Origin: Xestospongia bergquistia
Taxonomy: Eukaryota > Porifera > Demospongiae > Haplosclerida > Petrosiidae
NCBI GenBank assembly: GCA_963965975.1
Contig: OZ014411.1
Span: forward strand, 4,201,001 to 4,265,000
Direction: 5' to 3'
DNA length: 64,000 nt
Shown: one piece after another, positions 1-11,373 of the stretch
How positions within the stretch are numbered: position 1 is the first letter of the stretch
How the letters are laid out: every line of letters starts with the position of its first letter
Program-made: the position numbers and the translations under genes
Notes under the pieces: model-generated
The model's input: the letters and a program-made list of their open reading frames with translations, nothing else
Told to the model about the DNA's origin: nothing
Database searches by the model: none

Positions 1-206
1 GCTTCCTTCAAATGCCTACAGATTGCATAAAAAGTCAGAGCGCAATGCTGTTTAATGGTTCAATGAGCAGAATGAACAACTTGGAAGTCAACACACAGAA
101 GTTAAGTCTCTTCTTCAGGGATGACAAAATGACAATAGGTCTAAGAATACATCCTCACAAGAATCCCAAGAGCTAATTCAAGATATATGTGGTACAACCC
201 TTTAAA
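1..206 (+). pseudogene. Coiled-coil tail remnant of a collagen-linked gene (window edge)
   Basis: This is one of three related segments (also 6302-6452 and 19070-19211). In the frame starting at the GAG near position 64 it reads as a polar, Gln/Glu/Ser-rich helix-like tail ending at TAA near 204-206. An in-frame TGA interrupts it just after the LLQG motif; the 6.4 kb copy has the same TGA and the 19 kb copy does not. The 19 kb and 6.4 kb copies sit directly behind short-chain collagen remnants, so this is probably the end of a collagen-type pseudogene whose start lies left of the window. The family is not recognised. Confidence 0.45.
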
Positions 207-1267
207 GTATATATTTGTTATTGTATAGTGCAGAATAATAATATTTAAGGCAAATAGTACAGTTTTACATATTTCTAAGGGCCTAAGAGTTCTAGAAACA
301 TATTTCAGTTTATCAATAATTCTTACTTCAAAGAGTGCTACAATTTTGGAATCATTTTTATTTGAACAACTTCATATAATAGTTTATAATGAAACATTTG
401 AACTTTTCCTACTTTTTATATAATTATTCTTATATAACTATCATTTTTCTTAAATACACTGTATATAATAAGTTTTGTTTCTTATAAAATCATTTTCTTG
501 TGTTATTATCCAATGATTATAATGTCCTAATTTCTCCACTTGCAACTAGTACTAGTCAATGAATAAAGAAGAATCAGTCTGAGGATGAGTAATATCAGTC
601 TCAGACTGCTGATTACTACTATTGATATAAGTTGGAGTAACCTATTGATCATCATTTGCTTAATTTTCAACATGCATGCAGCATATACAATTCTATATTT
701 CAATAACTGAATATACCATTTGTTCTACACTTCTAAACTTAATGTCTTTCTCATTTATGCCAGATCTCATCATTCAAATTGGAACTGTTGTATTTAAAAT
801 GTGATTAGTATATCTCGTTGTAATGCTAGTTAGTCCACAAATTCCAGCATTGTGTTCTTCATTGAGTTTACTCCAACTGGGATCATTTTTGCCATGGTTT
901 TTTCTATATGGTAGGCCTTTTTGACTATAAGTATTATCTAATGACCATAAATTAGAAGGAAATGGTGATCTGGATAAGTTAAATCACATAATTCCATCCA
1001 GCTATTTAATTTCACGTAAACCATTCATTTGCAGGACAGGTATTAGTTCATTCCATTGACCTTTGTTTTATCATGAATAAAATATAGCTAATTCAACAGA
1101 CAACTCAAAATAATTTAAAGCATATTAAGATATCTCTCTAAATCACTACTTGTATTTTTGATACAAATATGAACAGAAAGACACTGCTTAAAATGAAAGT
1201 CACATTTAGTAATAAGTAGTAGTATATATTGTATTATTGTATAATAGAATAAAAATGCGTATAATTT
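207..1267. other. Intergenic, no gene recognised
   Basis: AT-rich spacer between the coiled-coil remnant and the 3' end of the first transporter. The last 150 bases resemble the 3' flanks of the other transporter copies (compare 7320-7468 and 13430-13558). No convincing exon was seen. Confidence 0.5.
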
Positions 1268-2800
1268 TCAGAATGTTTGATAATTCTCATACATTTGTCT
1301 TCGAAGAAAATCATTCTCATAAAAATTCTCTGCAATAATATTTGGATTGAATATGTCACCACGACTGCGCAATTTATACTTCTTACTTAGTACAAGAAAG
1401 AGCAAGGAGCTTGTCAACATTACTGTTGCATTCACAGTAAAGATGTAAAACTCACAACTTGGTATGTTACGATATTTAAAGACATTTATTAGCATTGAAG
1501 CAGTTGATAAATACAAACCTGAAATTCCAAAATAAACACCAATGAGAAGTCCTTTCATACTGTGTGGTGCTTGAGCAAACACAAACTCGAGACCACCTGT
1601 ATAAATTAAAATAGTTCCAAATGCTCCAATAAAGGTTGGTAATAACATAATGTAAGTGCTTTGCAGGGATTCATTCTGATTGGTTACATTTAGTGTCCCT
1701 TCAAGTGCACATGTTTGATTAGAATTCTCTGTCTGAAGACTGAAGTACAAGTCTAAAGTGACAAATCCAACATTGCTTATAGTAGACATAAATAAGCCAA
1801 AGCCAATTGTTTTAAGTATTGTTATACGATAGTGAAAGCATTTTTTGATAAGCTGATAAAGTGGTATGCCTAAGACATCCACTGAGTATTGAAGAATATT
1901 AGTTGAGTCAAATAAACATAGTTCAAATGTTAATTTTGTTGTTGCTAGTCGTCCAAAAGGTTGACCAGGAAATGATATCATTGTAATAACAGCTACTAAT
2001 GGTAACATTCGAAGCAAAGTTTTCACATCTTCAACTTCCTCCTCTAAGAAAGGTCCACCATACTTGTCCTTTCCTAAGTCAATTCTAGAAGGATGTATTT
2101 CCTCCCAATAAGTTAAGGCAGAGCGCTGTACAGGATACTTGTTTTTCTTTGCAAAGATAATAACATTGTATATTAACTTCAGTGGATTTCTTGATGGTAC
2201 ATATTCGATGAAATATCTTTTCAATGTCAAGCCAGAAATTATAATAATTTGTAAGCATACAAAATGACAGCAAATGATATAAATATCATATCTGGTATCT
2301 GATTGCATCAGACAACTTGTTAATGCTGTAAGTAGATAACCTAGACTTCTAGACCACATAAAATACCAGACATATATACTTAATTGTTTTGAAGTTGCTG
2401 TGACGAGTTGGTCTGAGCCAAGCAAAAGATTGACTATAAAGTAAGCCTGCTGAGAAAGGGTTATTATAGGCAAAGCAATGTTAATTATTAGGTTGGCCTC
2501 CTTGAATTTATCTATTACAGCTGACATGACAACAATGAGACAAGTCATTAAAGAAGCCAGTACAAGGTCGAACATGGCTGTCTTGTATCGTCCAAATTTC
2601 ATGTCTGCATAAAGACCAGCAACAGGAAGTGATAAATAAAAAGTAATACTTGAAACAATTTCAAAGACATACAATATAAGATTCTCTTCATCATCTCTTT
2701 CTTTTATAGTATAGAACAATGAAGGAATCATTAACTGTGATAGAACTAGCCATATTAGGGACAAAATGGCTGTTTTAGGAAATGAAGCTAGGCTTGACAT
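1268..2800 (-). CDS. POT/SLC15-like proton-coupled oligopeptide transporter family protein, copy A
   Basis: Single-exon 510-residue membrane protein with about 12 hydrophobic segments. Family signatures are visible: GLYAD with FGRYKT at residues 62-74 (PTR2 signature region), GSDQL at 128-132 (place of GADQF), NPLKLIYN at 205-212, the KYGGPFLEEEVEDVKTLL stretch before TM7, and EFVFAQAPHSMKG at 405-417, typical of TM10 of peptide/histidine transporters. A lumenal or outer loop carries three N-glycosylation sequons (N361, N371, N376). The TM1 ExxERFxYYG motif of POT carriers is not recognisable, so proton coupling may differ. The C-terminus ends in YQTF, a YxxPhi-type sorting signal. The start is the ATG shared by all copies; the upstream frame has a stop. 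Likely moves small peptides, histidine or related solutes across plasma or endolysosomal membrane; the substrate is unknown. Confidence 0.8.
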   Translation of the reverse strand: MSSLASFPKTAILSLIWLVLSQLMIPSLFYTIKERDDEENLILYVFEIVSSITFYLSLPVAGLYADMKFGRYKTAMFDLVLASLMTCLIVVMSAVIDKFKEANLIINIALPIITLSQQAYFIVNLLLGSDQLVTATSKQLSIYVWYFMWSRSLGYLLTALTSCLMQSDTRYDIYIICCHFVCLQIIIISGLTLKRYFIEYVPSRNPLKLIYNVIIFAKKNKYPVQRSALTYWEEIHPSRIDLGKDKYGGPFLEEEVEDVKTLLRMLPLVAVITMISFPGQPFGRLATTKLTFELCLFDSTNILQYSVDVLGIPLYQLIKKCFHYRITILKTIGFGLFMSTISNVGFVTLDLYFSLQTENSNQTCALEGTLNVTNQNESLQSTYIMLLPTFIGAFGTILIYTGGLEFVFAQAPHSMKGLLIGVYFGISGLYLSTASMLINVFKYRNIPSCEFYIFTVNATVMLTSSLLFLVLSKKYKLRSRGDIFNPNIIAENFYENDFLRRQMYENYQTF

Positions 2801-4304
2801 AGTAGTAGAGTAGTTAGCTGTTTATTCACACAGGTAGTTCAAACTTATGATGAAAATTGTCTAAATAGCTGATTTAAGTTTGCTTACTGTATGTTTACCT
2901 TTCAATTTAGTATGGGAATTATATTTCCAATGCTTGACAGTTACCTTTGTGAAAATGAAATTTGATATAATGATAACTTAAATGGCAAATCATAACCTTT
3001 TAAATAGTTCTTACAATCTGGACAAGTTACTGCTTCTTTGTCTTTTAAGATGAGCCAAAGAACATTTGCTACAGTAAAACAAAATATATATATATATTTC
3101 ACTATTTCACTATACTTTAATAAACTTGTAATTAGATTTTATCTAGTAGACTAATTATGAATGTTTGATGAGGTCCATTGCCAGTAGCCAATGTGTTGCT
3201 TGCTATTCTTTTATATAATTTTTGTCAGCCCTGGATATTCCTCTTTCTATATAGGCTTGTTGATTTATATATAGTTAATTAGCGACTGAACACTATTTCT
3301 GTTTTAGGAAAGTGTTCGTTAAACATGAAACACTTGCTTATAGTTACATGTACATATATCCATGCACATAATATTTCAGCATATAGTACTGTTGCTTGGT
3401 AACCAAAAATTAATGTAAGATGCATATATTACATCATGTTTTGTTTTAGTATTAAGTCTTAATTTATTTTAAAAAGTGATTGGTTGATTTAACCTATATA
3501 TGGTTATACAAGCTGCATATAAAGTAAGCATAATGCTGTTTTCATTCCTAGCATCCTATCAGATTGACTAAACAGTCTATCTGATGAATATGTTAACAAT
3601 GTTTAGTCATGTTAGGAATGAAAACAGTATGGTGTTTACTTTACATGAAACCTATATTATATACTACTTACTCTATGATGAATTGTTACATTTTTTTACT
3701 GGGAATTTCATTTGTTTATACACTATCTAATGATTGATTCAATATAATGTTTATAATCCGTCATGCATCTAGTTGAACACTGTTTAAAGCCTGATGCCAA
3801 CTTAACAATATAATGTTATAATACAGATAGAATTTAAACAACTTTACCTCATCCATTTTGAAAATATTATAATCATCAATGGTAGAATGATACACACTAT
3901 CGATGATAGATAGACAATAATCTTCATTTTAGTGATACAAGACAATGATCAATATCTACCAAATTGAATTAAAATGTTTATAGTGTCAAAAATTATGAAA
4001 TTATTGAAGCCATTGTCTACAAATTTGCTATAGTAAACAACTACTAAGATAGTGTGGTCCATTACCTCAGTTATAATGTCAGATTGAGCAGGGTGTTTAG
4101 GTCAGCCATTAGTTGCTGTCACTATCAGTCAAATCTGTCATTTATATGTCTCTCTAAGCAAACTTAGATTGTTTTTTTCATAATAGAACCAAACATTCCC
4201 TATCACATGCACAGTGGCCATGGATCACATGGCTACTGTGTTATTATTAATAAATAATATTTCCAATAAAATAATCCAATTTGAAGAAATCCGATCTGTG
4301 CTAG
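2801..4304. other. 5' flank of transporter A
   Basis: This block is homologous to the regions upstream of the other transporter copies (9011-10230, 21453-22440, 35778-37300, 47265-48430, 55141-56480, 62212-63360), so the duplicated unit extends well beyond the coding region. It contains a palindromic MITE at 3521-3644. No TATA box was evident near the start codon. Confidence 0.55.
3521..3644. mobile_element. Palindromic MITE, family 1
   Basis: Inverted repeat element of about 125 bp whose arms contain CTGTTTTCATTCCTA and its complement, with AAGTAA/TTACTT at the ends. Related copies lie at equivalent positions upstream of other transporter copies (9882-9984, 36684-36819, 47791-47916, 55885-55980, 62738-62866). 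It therefore inserted before the unit was amplified. Confidence 0.6.
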
Positions 4305-4484
4305 GCAAAGAAAATGGAATTACATGTGGAAGTGTACACCAAAATCATACGCAGAGGTATTCATCAGTTATTGAGTTCTCTGTCTTCTGTTGACCATGCT
4401 GACTTAGATTGCTTAATTGTTATTATATTTAGTGAAGGAAAGAAAGAGCATTGCATATATGGAGCAGATGGGAAAAAACTACAG
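4305..4484 (+). pseudogene. Orphan caspase p20-like exon with catalytic His replaced
   Basis: Sixty uninterrupted codons bounded by a 3' acceptor (TGTGCTAG, exon from 4305) and a 5' donor (CAG|GTGAAA at 4484/4485), phase 0 at both ends. The peptide has the caspase p20 landmarks in order: a long amphipathic helix, then DHADLDCLIVII, then FSEG in place of the usual SHG, then HCIYGADGKKLQ, matching the family's DxDCFxxxxLSHG...IYGxDG core. The catalytic histidine is replaced by Glu, so if expressed the product would be a caspase-like pseudoprotease. No flanking exon or QACRG-type cysteine motif was found nearby, and a repeat begins about 35 nt downstream. Most likely an exon fragment captured into the array; the family assignment is from motif order only. 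Confidence 0.6.
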
Positions 4485-4520
4485 GTGAAATAATTCAATA
4501 AATAACTATTGCTGATACAG

Positions 4521-4621
4521 TAAGTAGGTGTGGTTACTTGAAATTGTCATTTACAAAGGAGGTGATCATTCATATAATTTTTAATAATTTATTAAACCTT
4601 TATTTCATACCACACCCTCAC
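4521..4621. repeat. Short inverted-repeat element, family 2
   Basis: About 100 bp beginning AGGTGTGGT and ending ACCACACC, with a conserved Aanalogue TTTTTAATAATTTATTAAA core. Other copies lie at 5362-5466, 10722-10822 (degenerate right end) and 22481-22588, all near collagen units. MITE-like. Confidence 0.5.
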
Positions 4622-5361
4622 ATGTCATCATTATTATTAATAAATGTAACACAGTATCACCAATATTCTATGTTGTCTCAAAGACAACAAATTATTCACA
4701 GGGATATATAGTATCATTTTTACAATTAAGTTTTGTTATTATGAAAACAAAGATTAATTGTATATCATCAATACCTATAGTGAATATAAATAAATGATGA
4801 ACATGTATATTGTTGATATACACTAATAACGCCTACTTTAAATAATGCAGACTTAACAAGTCATTGATTAAAAACACTTACTTCAGATAGTGTAAACTTA
4901 ACTAGTCATTGATTAAAGACAAAATTTACTTGATAACATTTGTACATGTACATCGTCATTAACAAAATATGTCTTATTTACATTCTTATAGATAAATACT
5001 TATTAAACCTTAATTCAATAAATTCCTACATTGATGTTAAAATATTTTGTATTTCACACACTGACAATTACACCTCAAACTCATAATAAATTTATCTTAA
5101 TGATTGAATAATAATACCTTAATATCACAATATGTTTGGTTATATATAATATCACCACCTCCATATAAAGTATACTTTGCCTTATTCTTATCACATTAGT
5201 CTTTGTCTCAATTAGAACTAGCACTTTATTCTCATCATTTATTTCTCTTACAAAAAATGTTCTGTCTTGTTAAAGATGGGTGGGCATAATAAAAGCACTA
5301 TGCTTAATTATTAATAATTATTTAGCATTAAATAATTCAATAAATAACTATTGCTGATACA
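4622..5361. other. Collagen-unit flank repeat
   Basis: AT-rich spacer paralogous to 10220-10700, 28860-29400, 30160-30440 and 32330-32620. All lie between collagen-type units and carry the same landmarks (ACTTGATAACAT, TTACACCTCAAACTCA and TCTCTTACAAAAAATG-like strings). No gene recognised. Confidence 0.45.
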
Positions 5362-5466
5362 GTAAGTAGGTGTGGTTGCTTGAAATTGTAAAGGAGGTGC
5401 ATAATATTAATCATTCATGTAATTTTTAATAATTTATTAAACCTTTATTGCATACCACACCCTCAC
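5362..5466. repeat. Short inverted-repeat element, family 2, second copy
   Basis: Near-identical to 4521-4621, about 840 bp further on, with the same AGGTGTGGT and ACCACACC ends. Confidence 0.5.
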
Positions 5467-5960
5467 ATGTCCTTAAATACTCTTCTATAGAATACTGCAG
5501 ATAATCATTTTCAATACTTTAGACAACTATTGTGAAGTGGAGAGGAAAAACTGATGTATCTAATTCTCATTATGTCTGCATGTTGTATTACGTTGAATAA
5601 GCATATTTTTTATTAATAGCTTTGTTCAGATTAGAGATAATTAGGGAAGCTTTCATTATATGTTATTTATAAGTTTTGATAAGCTTTTGTATGACTTTTA
5701 GTTTAGAAATGTACATCTATAAATAGCTTCAGAATTTCAGTACAGTACACAATGATTATACCTTTTTTTGAATTAAGGAACTCATATACAATGCACCTTC
5801 TCTGACTCATTTGTCATTACTTTTACATGATTTCTTGGCTTTTTAATAGTGCTGAGCATAGCAATAATAAAGCCTGTTAATAGAAATGCCTCACAATTGA
5901 AATAGTTACTTGCACATACCATAAAAGGTATGAGTTATCTTATATAATACAGCATTCATA
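5467..5960. other. Spacer block shared by three collagen units
   Basis: Homologous to 10823-11310 and in part to 22589-22730 (shared GTGAAGTGGAGAGGAAAA string). No gene recognised; short open frames here are not conserved between the copies. Confidence 0.4.
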
Positions 5961-5962
5961 CA

Positions 5963-6005
5963 ACAAAGTCATCATGATTATCATGAGCTACAGACAGCTA
6001 TAAAA
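5963..6005 (+). promoter_or_regulatory. Collagen-type promoter (remnant unit)
   Basis: Contains AAAGTCATCATGATTATCATGA, i.e. two TCATGA words separated by 3 nt, then TATAAAAGG at 5999-6007, 92 nt before the ATG at 6091. The same order is seen before the intact collagen genes. Confidence 0.5.
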
Positions 6006-6090
6006 GGAAACAAACAAAGCAAATTTCACTATAGATATTTCCTTCATTGGAAGATTGAATACTTAGTTACTTATATACAATAGAAACTTA

Positions 6091-6452
6091 ATGAAGAGAG
6101 GTGAAATTATTTTCATCCTCCTAGCTGCTATATACTCAGTATTATGAAGTAGTTGCAAATAAAGGTATAGGTTAGTATAATCAGATTTCAATAATTTAAT
6201 TACTTTTTATTGCAGTTTTAAATAAGTCAACTTCTCCTATGCCTATCAATGTTGAGAATGATTATTTTAAGTATTAGAAGTTGAGAGACAGAGATCATTA
6301 GCAATCAGATTGAACAGATTGAACAACTTAGAAGTCAACAAACAGAAGTTAAATCTCTTCTTCAGGGATGACAAAATAACAATAGGTCTAAGAATACAAC
6401 CTCACAAGAATCCCAAGAGCTAATTCAAGATATATTTGGTACAGCCCTTTAA
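6091..6452 (+). pseudogene. Short-chain collagen-type gene remnant fused to coiled-coil tail
   Basis: Exon 1 encodes a signal-peptide-like start (MKRGEIIFILLAA) but a 7-nt insertion shifts the frame before the conserved QYYEVV end. The donor GGTATAGG and the intron are recognisable. Exon 2 keeps only the short linker, with a stop, and no Gly-X-Y repeats; it then jumps at about 6300 to the Gln/Glu-rich coiled-coil tail also seen at 1-206 and 19070-19211, with the same in-frame TGA as the first. Non-functional. Confidence 0.55.
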
Positions 6453-7468
6453 AGTAAATATTTGTTATAGCATAGTGACAGAATAATAATATTTAAGACA
6501 AATAGTACAGTTCGAATCCACGTGCATATTTCTAAGGTTTCAAGTGGAGATAGGGTGGCTACACTGTCAGAAAGAGTGGAAACCTGAATAAAGAGACAGT
6601 AAGAGATGTAGCCATATTTTTAGGGCAACTCATATCATAGCAATCATATAAGTAAAGAGAGGACCAATTGATAGTATCCTTCCCTGCAAGCCACTACAGT
6701 CAATAACTTAGTCAATGATATGAGAGCAGATTCACCATCATATGGTTTATAAGTAACCACAATATAATACTGCAGGCATTACAAAACTTACCTAGTTCTG
6801 AAGTTATTGTCTGATCGAGCTTTTTATGAACTAAAAAATATAGCATATTTTAAAATATAGATATAAGTTAAAATATATTTGGTTTGTGGATGTATTAGAA
6901 GTATAATAACCATGATATTTATGTGCAATATGTAATATTTGTACATACATACACGTGTTTATGAAGTTGCTAATACATCCCATTTAGCCTTCTGATAAAA
7001 ATGCACTCTTCAAGAATGGTCTCCACTCTCAGATGAACCACTAAAATTTTCTTATGTCTTATTATTTAAGTATGGTTCATTAAATTAAGGACTGCATCCT
7101 TAGAAGGGTTGTCTTTAGAAATATTATTCAGTCAAACCCTCAATGTTTTGCTGATATACTGCTTCATACCCATGTATGAGATTGAGTGGAGGATAGTTGT
7201 CTCTTTTTCATTTCTTCTTCCCTGATGTTGAGTTATTTTTATCTGCATTCTGTCTCATGAAACATATTCTACATTGTAAAATATTTCGCTAATTCATTAA
7301 TTGCTCCAGGATACATATAGTTAATATGTGATTAGGGGGAGGGGATAAGTTTAATACAAAACAAAGTATGGACAGAAATAGGCACTGCTTAAAGATGAAA
7401 GTACGTATAGTAATAAGTAGTAGTATATATTGTATTATTGCATAATAGAATAAAAATGTGCATAATTT
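6453..7468. other. 3' flank of transporter B
   Basis: No gene recognised. From about 6843 to the transporter stop it is colinear with 14160-14787, the 3' flank of transporter D, marking a duplicated boundary. Confidence 0.5.
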
Positions 7469-9010
7469 TCAGAATGTTTGATAATTCTCATACATTTGTC
7501 TTCGAAGAAAATCATTTTCATAATAATTCTCTGCAATAACATTTGGATTAAATATGTCCCCACGACTTCGCAGTTTATACTTCTTACTTAGTATAAAAAA
7601 GAGCAAGAGGCTTGTCATCATTACTGATGCATTCACAGAGAAGATGTAAAACTCACAATATGGTATCACACCTTTGTTATGATATTTAAAGACATTTACT
7701 AGCATCCAGCCAGTTGATAAATACAAACCTGAAATTCCAAAGTAAACACCAATGAGAAGTCCTTTCATACTGTGTGGTGCTTGAGCAAACACAAACTCGA
7801 TACCACCTGCCAGAATTAAAATAGCTCCAAATGCTCCAATAAAGTTTGGTGCTAACATAATGTAAGTACTGTGCAGCAGGTATTCATTCTGATTTGTTAC
7901 ATTTAATGTCCCTTCAAGTGAACATGTTTGATTAGAATTCTCTGTCTGTAGACTGAAGTACAAGTCTAAAGTGACAAATCCAACATTGCTTATAGTAGAC
8001 ATAAAAATGCCCAAACCAATTGTCTTAAGTATTGTTATACGATATTGAAAGTATTTCTTGATAAACTGATAAAGTGGTATGACCAAGACATTTGTTGAAT
8101 ACTGAAGGAAGTAAGATGAGTCAAATAAGCATTGTCTAAATGTTTGTTTTGTTGTTGCTAGTCGTCCAATAGGTATAGCAGGAAATGATATCATTGTAAT
8201 AACAGCTACTAGTGGGAACATTCGAAGCAATGTTTTTACATCTTCAACTTCCTCCTCTAAAAAGGGTCCACCATACTTTTCTTTCCCTAAATCAATTCTA
8301 GAAGGGTGTGTTTCTTCCCAATAAGTTAAGGCAGAGCGCTGTACAGGATACTTGTTATTCTTTGCAAAAATAAGAACATTGTATATTAATTTCAGAGGAT
8401 TTCTTGATGGTATGTATTCAATAAAATATCTCTTTGATATCAAACCAGAAATTATAATAATTTGTAAGCATAGTAAATGACAGCAAATGATATAAATATC
8501 ATACCTGGTATCTGATTGCATCAGACAACTTGTTAATGTTGTAAGTAGAAAACCTAGATCTCGAGACCAGATAAAATACCAGACATACATACTTAATTGG
8601 TTTGAAGTTGCTGTGATAAGTTGGTCTGAGCCAAGCAAAAGATTGACTATAAAGAAAGCTTTTTGTGAAAGGATTGATATAGGTAAAGCAATGTCAATTA
8701 TTATGTTGGCCTCCTGGAATTTATTTACAACAACTGACATGACAGCAATGAGACAAGTCACTGAAGAAACCAGTACAAGGTTGAACATGGCTGTCTTGAA
8801 ACGTCCAAATTTTATGTCTGCATAAAGACCAGCAACAGGTAGTGATAAATAGAAAGTAACACTTAAAACAAGTTGAAAGACATACAATATAAGATACTCT
8901 TCCATATCTTCTTTTATGGAAAGGAATGTTGAAGGAGTCATTAACTGTGATAGAACTAGCCATACTAGAGACAAAATGGCTGTTTTAGGAAATGAAGGTA
9001 GACTTGACAT
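7469..9010 (-). CDS. POT/SLC15-like transporter, copy B
   Basis: Intact single-exon copy, 513 residues, colinear with copy A over its whole length. It keeps GLYADIKFGRFKT, GSDQLITAT, the KYGGPFLEEEVEDVKTLL loop and EFVFAQAPHSMKG, and ends in the YQTF tail signal. Compared with the other copies, the first loop has lost residues (SIKEDMEEY instead of SIKVKDDEEY), and a few extra residues (NKGVIP) sit before the last conserved PxCEFYIF helix. Its 5' flank carries MITE family 1 and its 3' flank is shared with copy D. Expected in plasma or endolysosomal membrane, with substrate unknown. Confidence 0.8.
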   Translation of the reverse strand: MSSLPSFPKTAILSLVWLVLSQLMTPSTFLSIKEDMEEYLILYVFQLVLSVTFYLSLPVAGLYADIKFGRFKTAMFNLVLVSSVTCLIAVMSVVVNKFQEANIIIDIALPISILSQKAFFIVNLLLGSDQLITATSNQLSMYVWYFIWSRDLGFLLTTLTSCLMQSDTRYDIYIICCHLLCLQIIIISGLISKRYFIEYIPSRNPLKLIYNVLIFAKNNKYPVQRSALTYWEETHPSRIDLGKEKYGGPFLEEEVEDVKTLLRMFPLVAVITMISFPAIPIGRLATTKQTFRQCLFDSSYFLQYSTNVLVIPLYQFIKKYFQYRITILKTIGLGIFMSTISNVGFVTLDLYFSLQTENSNQTCSLEGTLNVTNQNEYLLHSTYIMLAPNFIGAFGAILILAGGIEFVFAQAPHSMKGLLIGVYFGISGLYLSTGWMLVNVFKYHNKGVIPYCEFYIFSVNASVMMTSLLLFFILSKKYKLRSRGDIFNPNVIAENYYENDFLRRQMYENYQTF

Positions 9011-10230
9011 AATAGTAGATTAGTTAGCTGTTTATTCACACAATTGGTTTGAACTGATGATGTAAGTTGTCTGAATAGCTGCTGGTTTAGTTTGCTTACT
9101 GTATTTTTATCTTTAATTTTAGCACGGGGATTATATCTACAATGCTTGACAGTTACCTTCTTGAAAATGAAATTTGATGGTATGATAACTTAGATTTGGG
9201 AATAATACACAATGTCAAATCCTAATCTTTTAAATATTTTTTATAATCTAGATCTGGACATGTCACTGATTATTTGTGTTTTAAGATGAGCCAAAGGACA
9301 TTTTTTACAGTTAAGCAAAGACTATATTGCAGTATAGTGTAATGAACTCATAACTTAGACTGTATACTAGTTGATTAATTGTCCATGTTGCTCTTACTCA
9401 GTCAATAAAGTTAGTCATCACTCTTAAAATACCACAATTAGTGACTGACATTATTTTCATTTAATGAAGTGTTATATAGACATGCATATTTTTCATTCCT
9501 TTAATATTGTTAATAGTTTTAGAGCTGTCTTCTCATTTATTGATTTTAAATTCAAATGATTCCTACAATGTGCCAACATGTTGTATTATTATACACAAAT
9601 TTAGAAGCCAACTTGATTCACATATGACACACACAACTTGCTATCTCACTTTAATATACAACACTTACTTATACTTACATCTGCATATATCCATGCATAT
9701 AATATTTCAGCATAGCACAACTTGCACTCAAGACTTGTTATAATTCACAACTGTTCCTTAGTAATCAATAGTTAAAGTATGATCCCTATATTACATCACG
9801 TTTAGTCTGGATATTGAGTCTTCATCACTATAAAAGTTGATTGGTTGATCTAACCAATATATGGCTATATAAATTGGATTTAAAGTAAACATAATACTAT
9901 TTTCATTTGTAACATCTTATCAGATTGACTAAGCAGTCAATCTATTTGCGTGTTAAGAATGAAAATAGCATGCTATTTACTTTACATGAAACCTGTATTA
10001 TATCCTACTTATTCTAAGATGAATTACTTTGCTTTTTTTACTGGGAATGTCATTTCATTACATGCTATCCAATGATTGATTCAACCTAAGGTTTATAATC
10101 TGTCACATATAGTTGAACATATATAAGTCATTGTTTACAGCCCTAGGCCAACTACTGATGGAATTTGAACAACATTACTTCATCTACTTGGAAAATATTA
10201 TAATCATCAATGATAGAATGATACACACAA
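9011..10230. other. 5' flank of transporter B
   Basis: Homologous to the 5' flank of copies A and E (9300-9850 closely matches 21700-22420). Contains MITE family 1 at 9882-9984; lacks the TGTGACC palindrome found upstream of the right-hand copies. Confidence 0.5.
9882..9984. mobile_element. Palindromic MITE, family 1 (short copy)
   Basis: Arms AAAGTAAACATAATACTATTTTCATT and complement around a CAGATTGACTAAGCAGTCAATCT hairpin; internally shorter than the copy at 3521. Confidence 0.55.
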
Positions 10231-11373
10231 AATTTACTTGATAACATCTGTACATCATTATCATTAACAAACGGTGTATTATTTATATTATTATAGATGA
10301 ATACTTATTATTAAACCTTAATTCACTAAATTCCTACATTGATATTACAGTTCACAAATATTTTGTACTTACACACTTACAATTACACCTCAAACTCATA
10401 ATAAATTTTCCTTAATGATCGAATAGTAATACCTTAATGTCACAAAATATTTGGTTTATATATAATACTACCACAATGTAACAGTATGATAATGTATATG
10501 TACAGATGTTATCAAGTAAATTTTGTGTGTATCATTCTATCATTGATGATTATAATATTTTCCAAGTAATTCCCATCAATCATTTCTCTTACAAAAAGTG
10601 TGCTATTATGATGTATGATAACTGTCTTGTTAAAGGTGGGTGGGCATAATAAAAGCACTATACTTAATTATTAATTATTATTTAGTATTAAATAATTTAA
10701 TAAATAATTATTGCTGATACAATAAGTAGGTGTGGTTGCTTGAAATTGTCATTTACAAAGGAGGTGATAATTCGTATAATTTTTAATAATTTATTAATCC
10801 TCTATTTCATATCACACTCTCACATGTCCTTAAATACTCTTCTATAGAATACTTCAGAGAATCATTTTCAATACTTTAGACAACTGTTGTGAAGTGGAGA
10901 GGAAAAGCTGTTGTATCTGATTCTCATGATGTGTGCATATTGTATCATGTTGAATCAGCATGTTTTTTATTAATAGCTTCATTCAGATTAGAAATAATTA
11001 GAGAAACGTTCATTGTATGTTATTTCAAAGTCATAATAAGTAGCTGTATGACCTTCAGTTTGGAAATGTACACCTATAAAAAGTTTCAGAATTTCAGTAC
11101 AGTACACAATGATTATCCTTTTTTTGAATTAAGGAACTCATATACAATGCACCTTCTCTGGCTTAGCTGTCATTACTTTTGCTTGATTTCTTGACTTTTT
11201 GATGGTGCTGAACATAGCAATAGTAAAGCTTGTTAATAGAAGTGCCTCACAATTGGAACAGTTACTTACACACACCAAACAAGGTATAAAGTATCTTACA
11301 ATACCGTATTGATACAACAAAGTCATCATAATTAACATTAGCTACCTACTTACTTATATACAACAGAAGCATA
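10231..11373. other. Collagen-unit flank repeats
   Basis: Paralogous to 4900-6060: the same flank block, then repeat family 2 at 10722-10822, then the shared spacer and a decayed promoter (AAAGTCATCATAATTAACATTA at about 11316) whose TATA segment is missing. A string near 10505-10570 is an inverted partial copy of 10190-10260 (ATCATTCTATCATTGATGATTATAATATTTTCCAAG against its complement), giving a local inverted repeat. Confidence 0.45.

Noticed and set aside
8613..8825. Plus-strand 70-93 codon frames opposite every transporter (e.g. 8613-8825, 15869-16150, 20983-21264, 35374-35586, 54740-54952), conserved in sequence
   Set aside because: They are antisense to one conserved stretch of the transporter coding region; conservation is explained by the sense gene. 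No splice signals or independent support.
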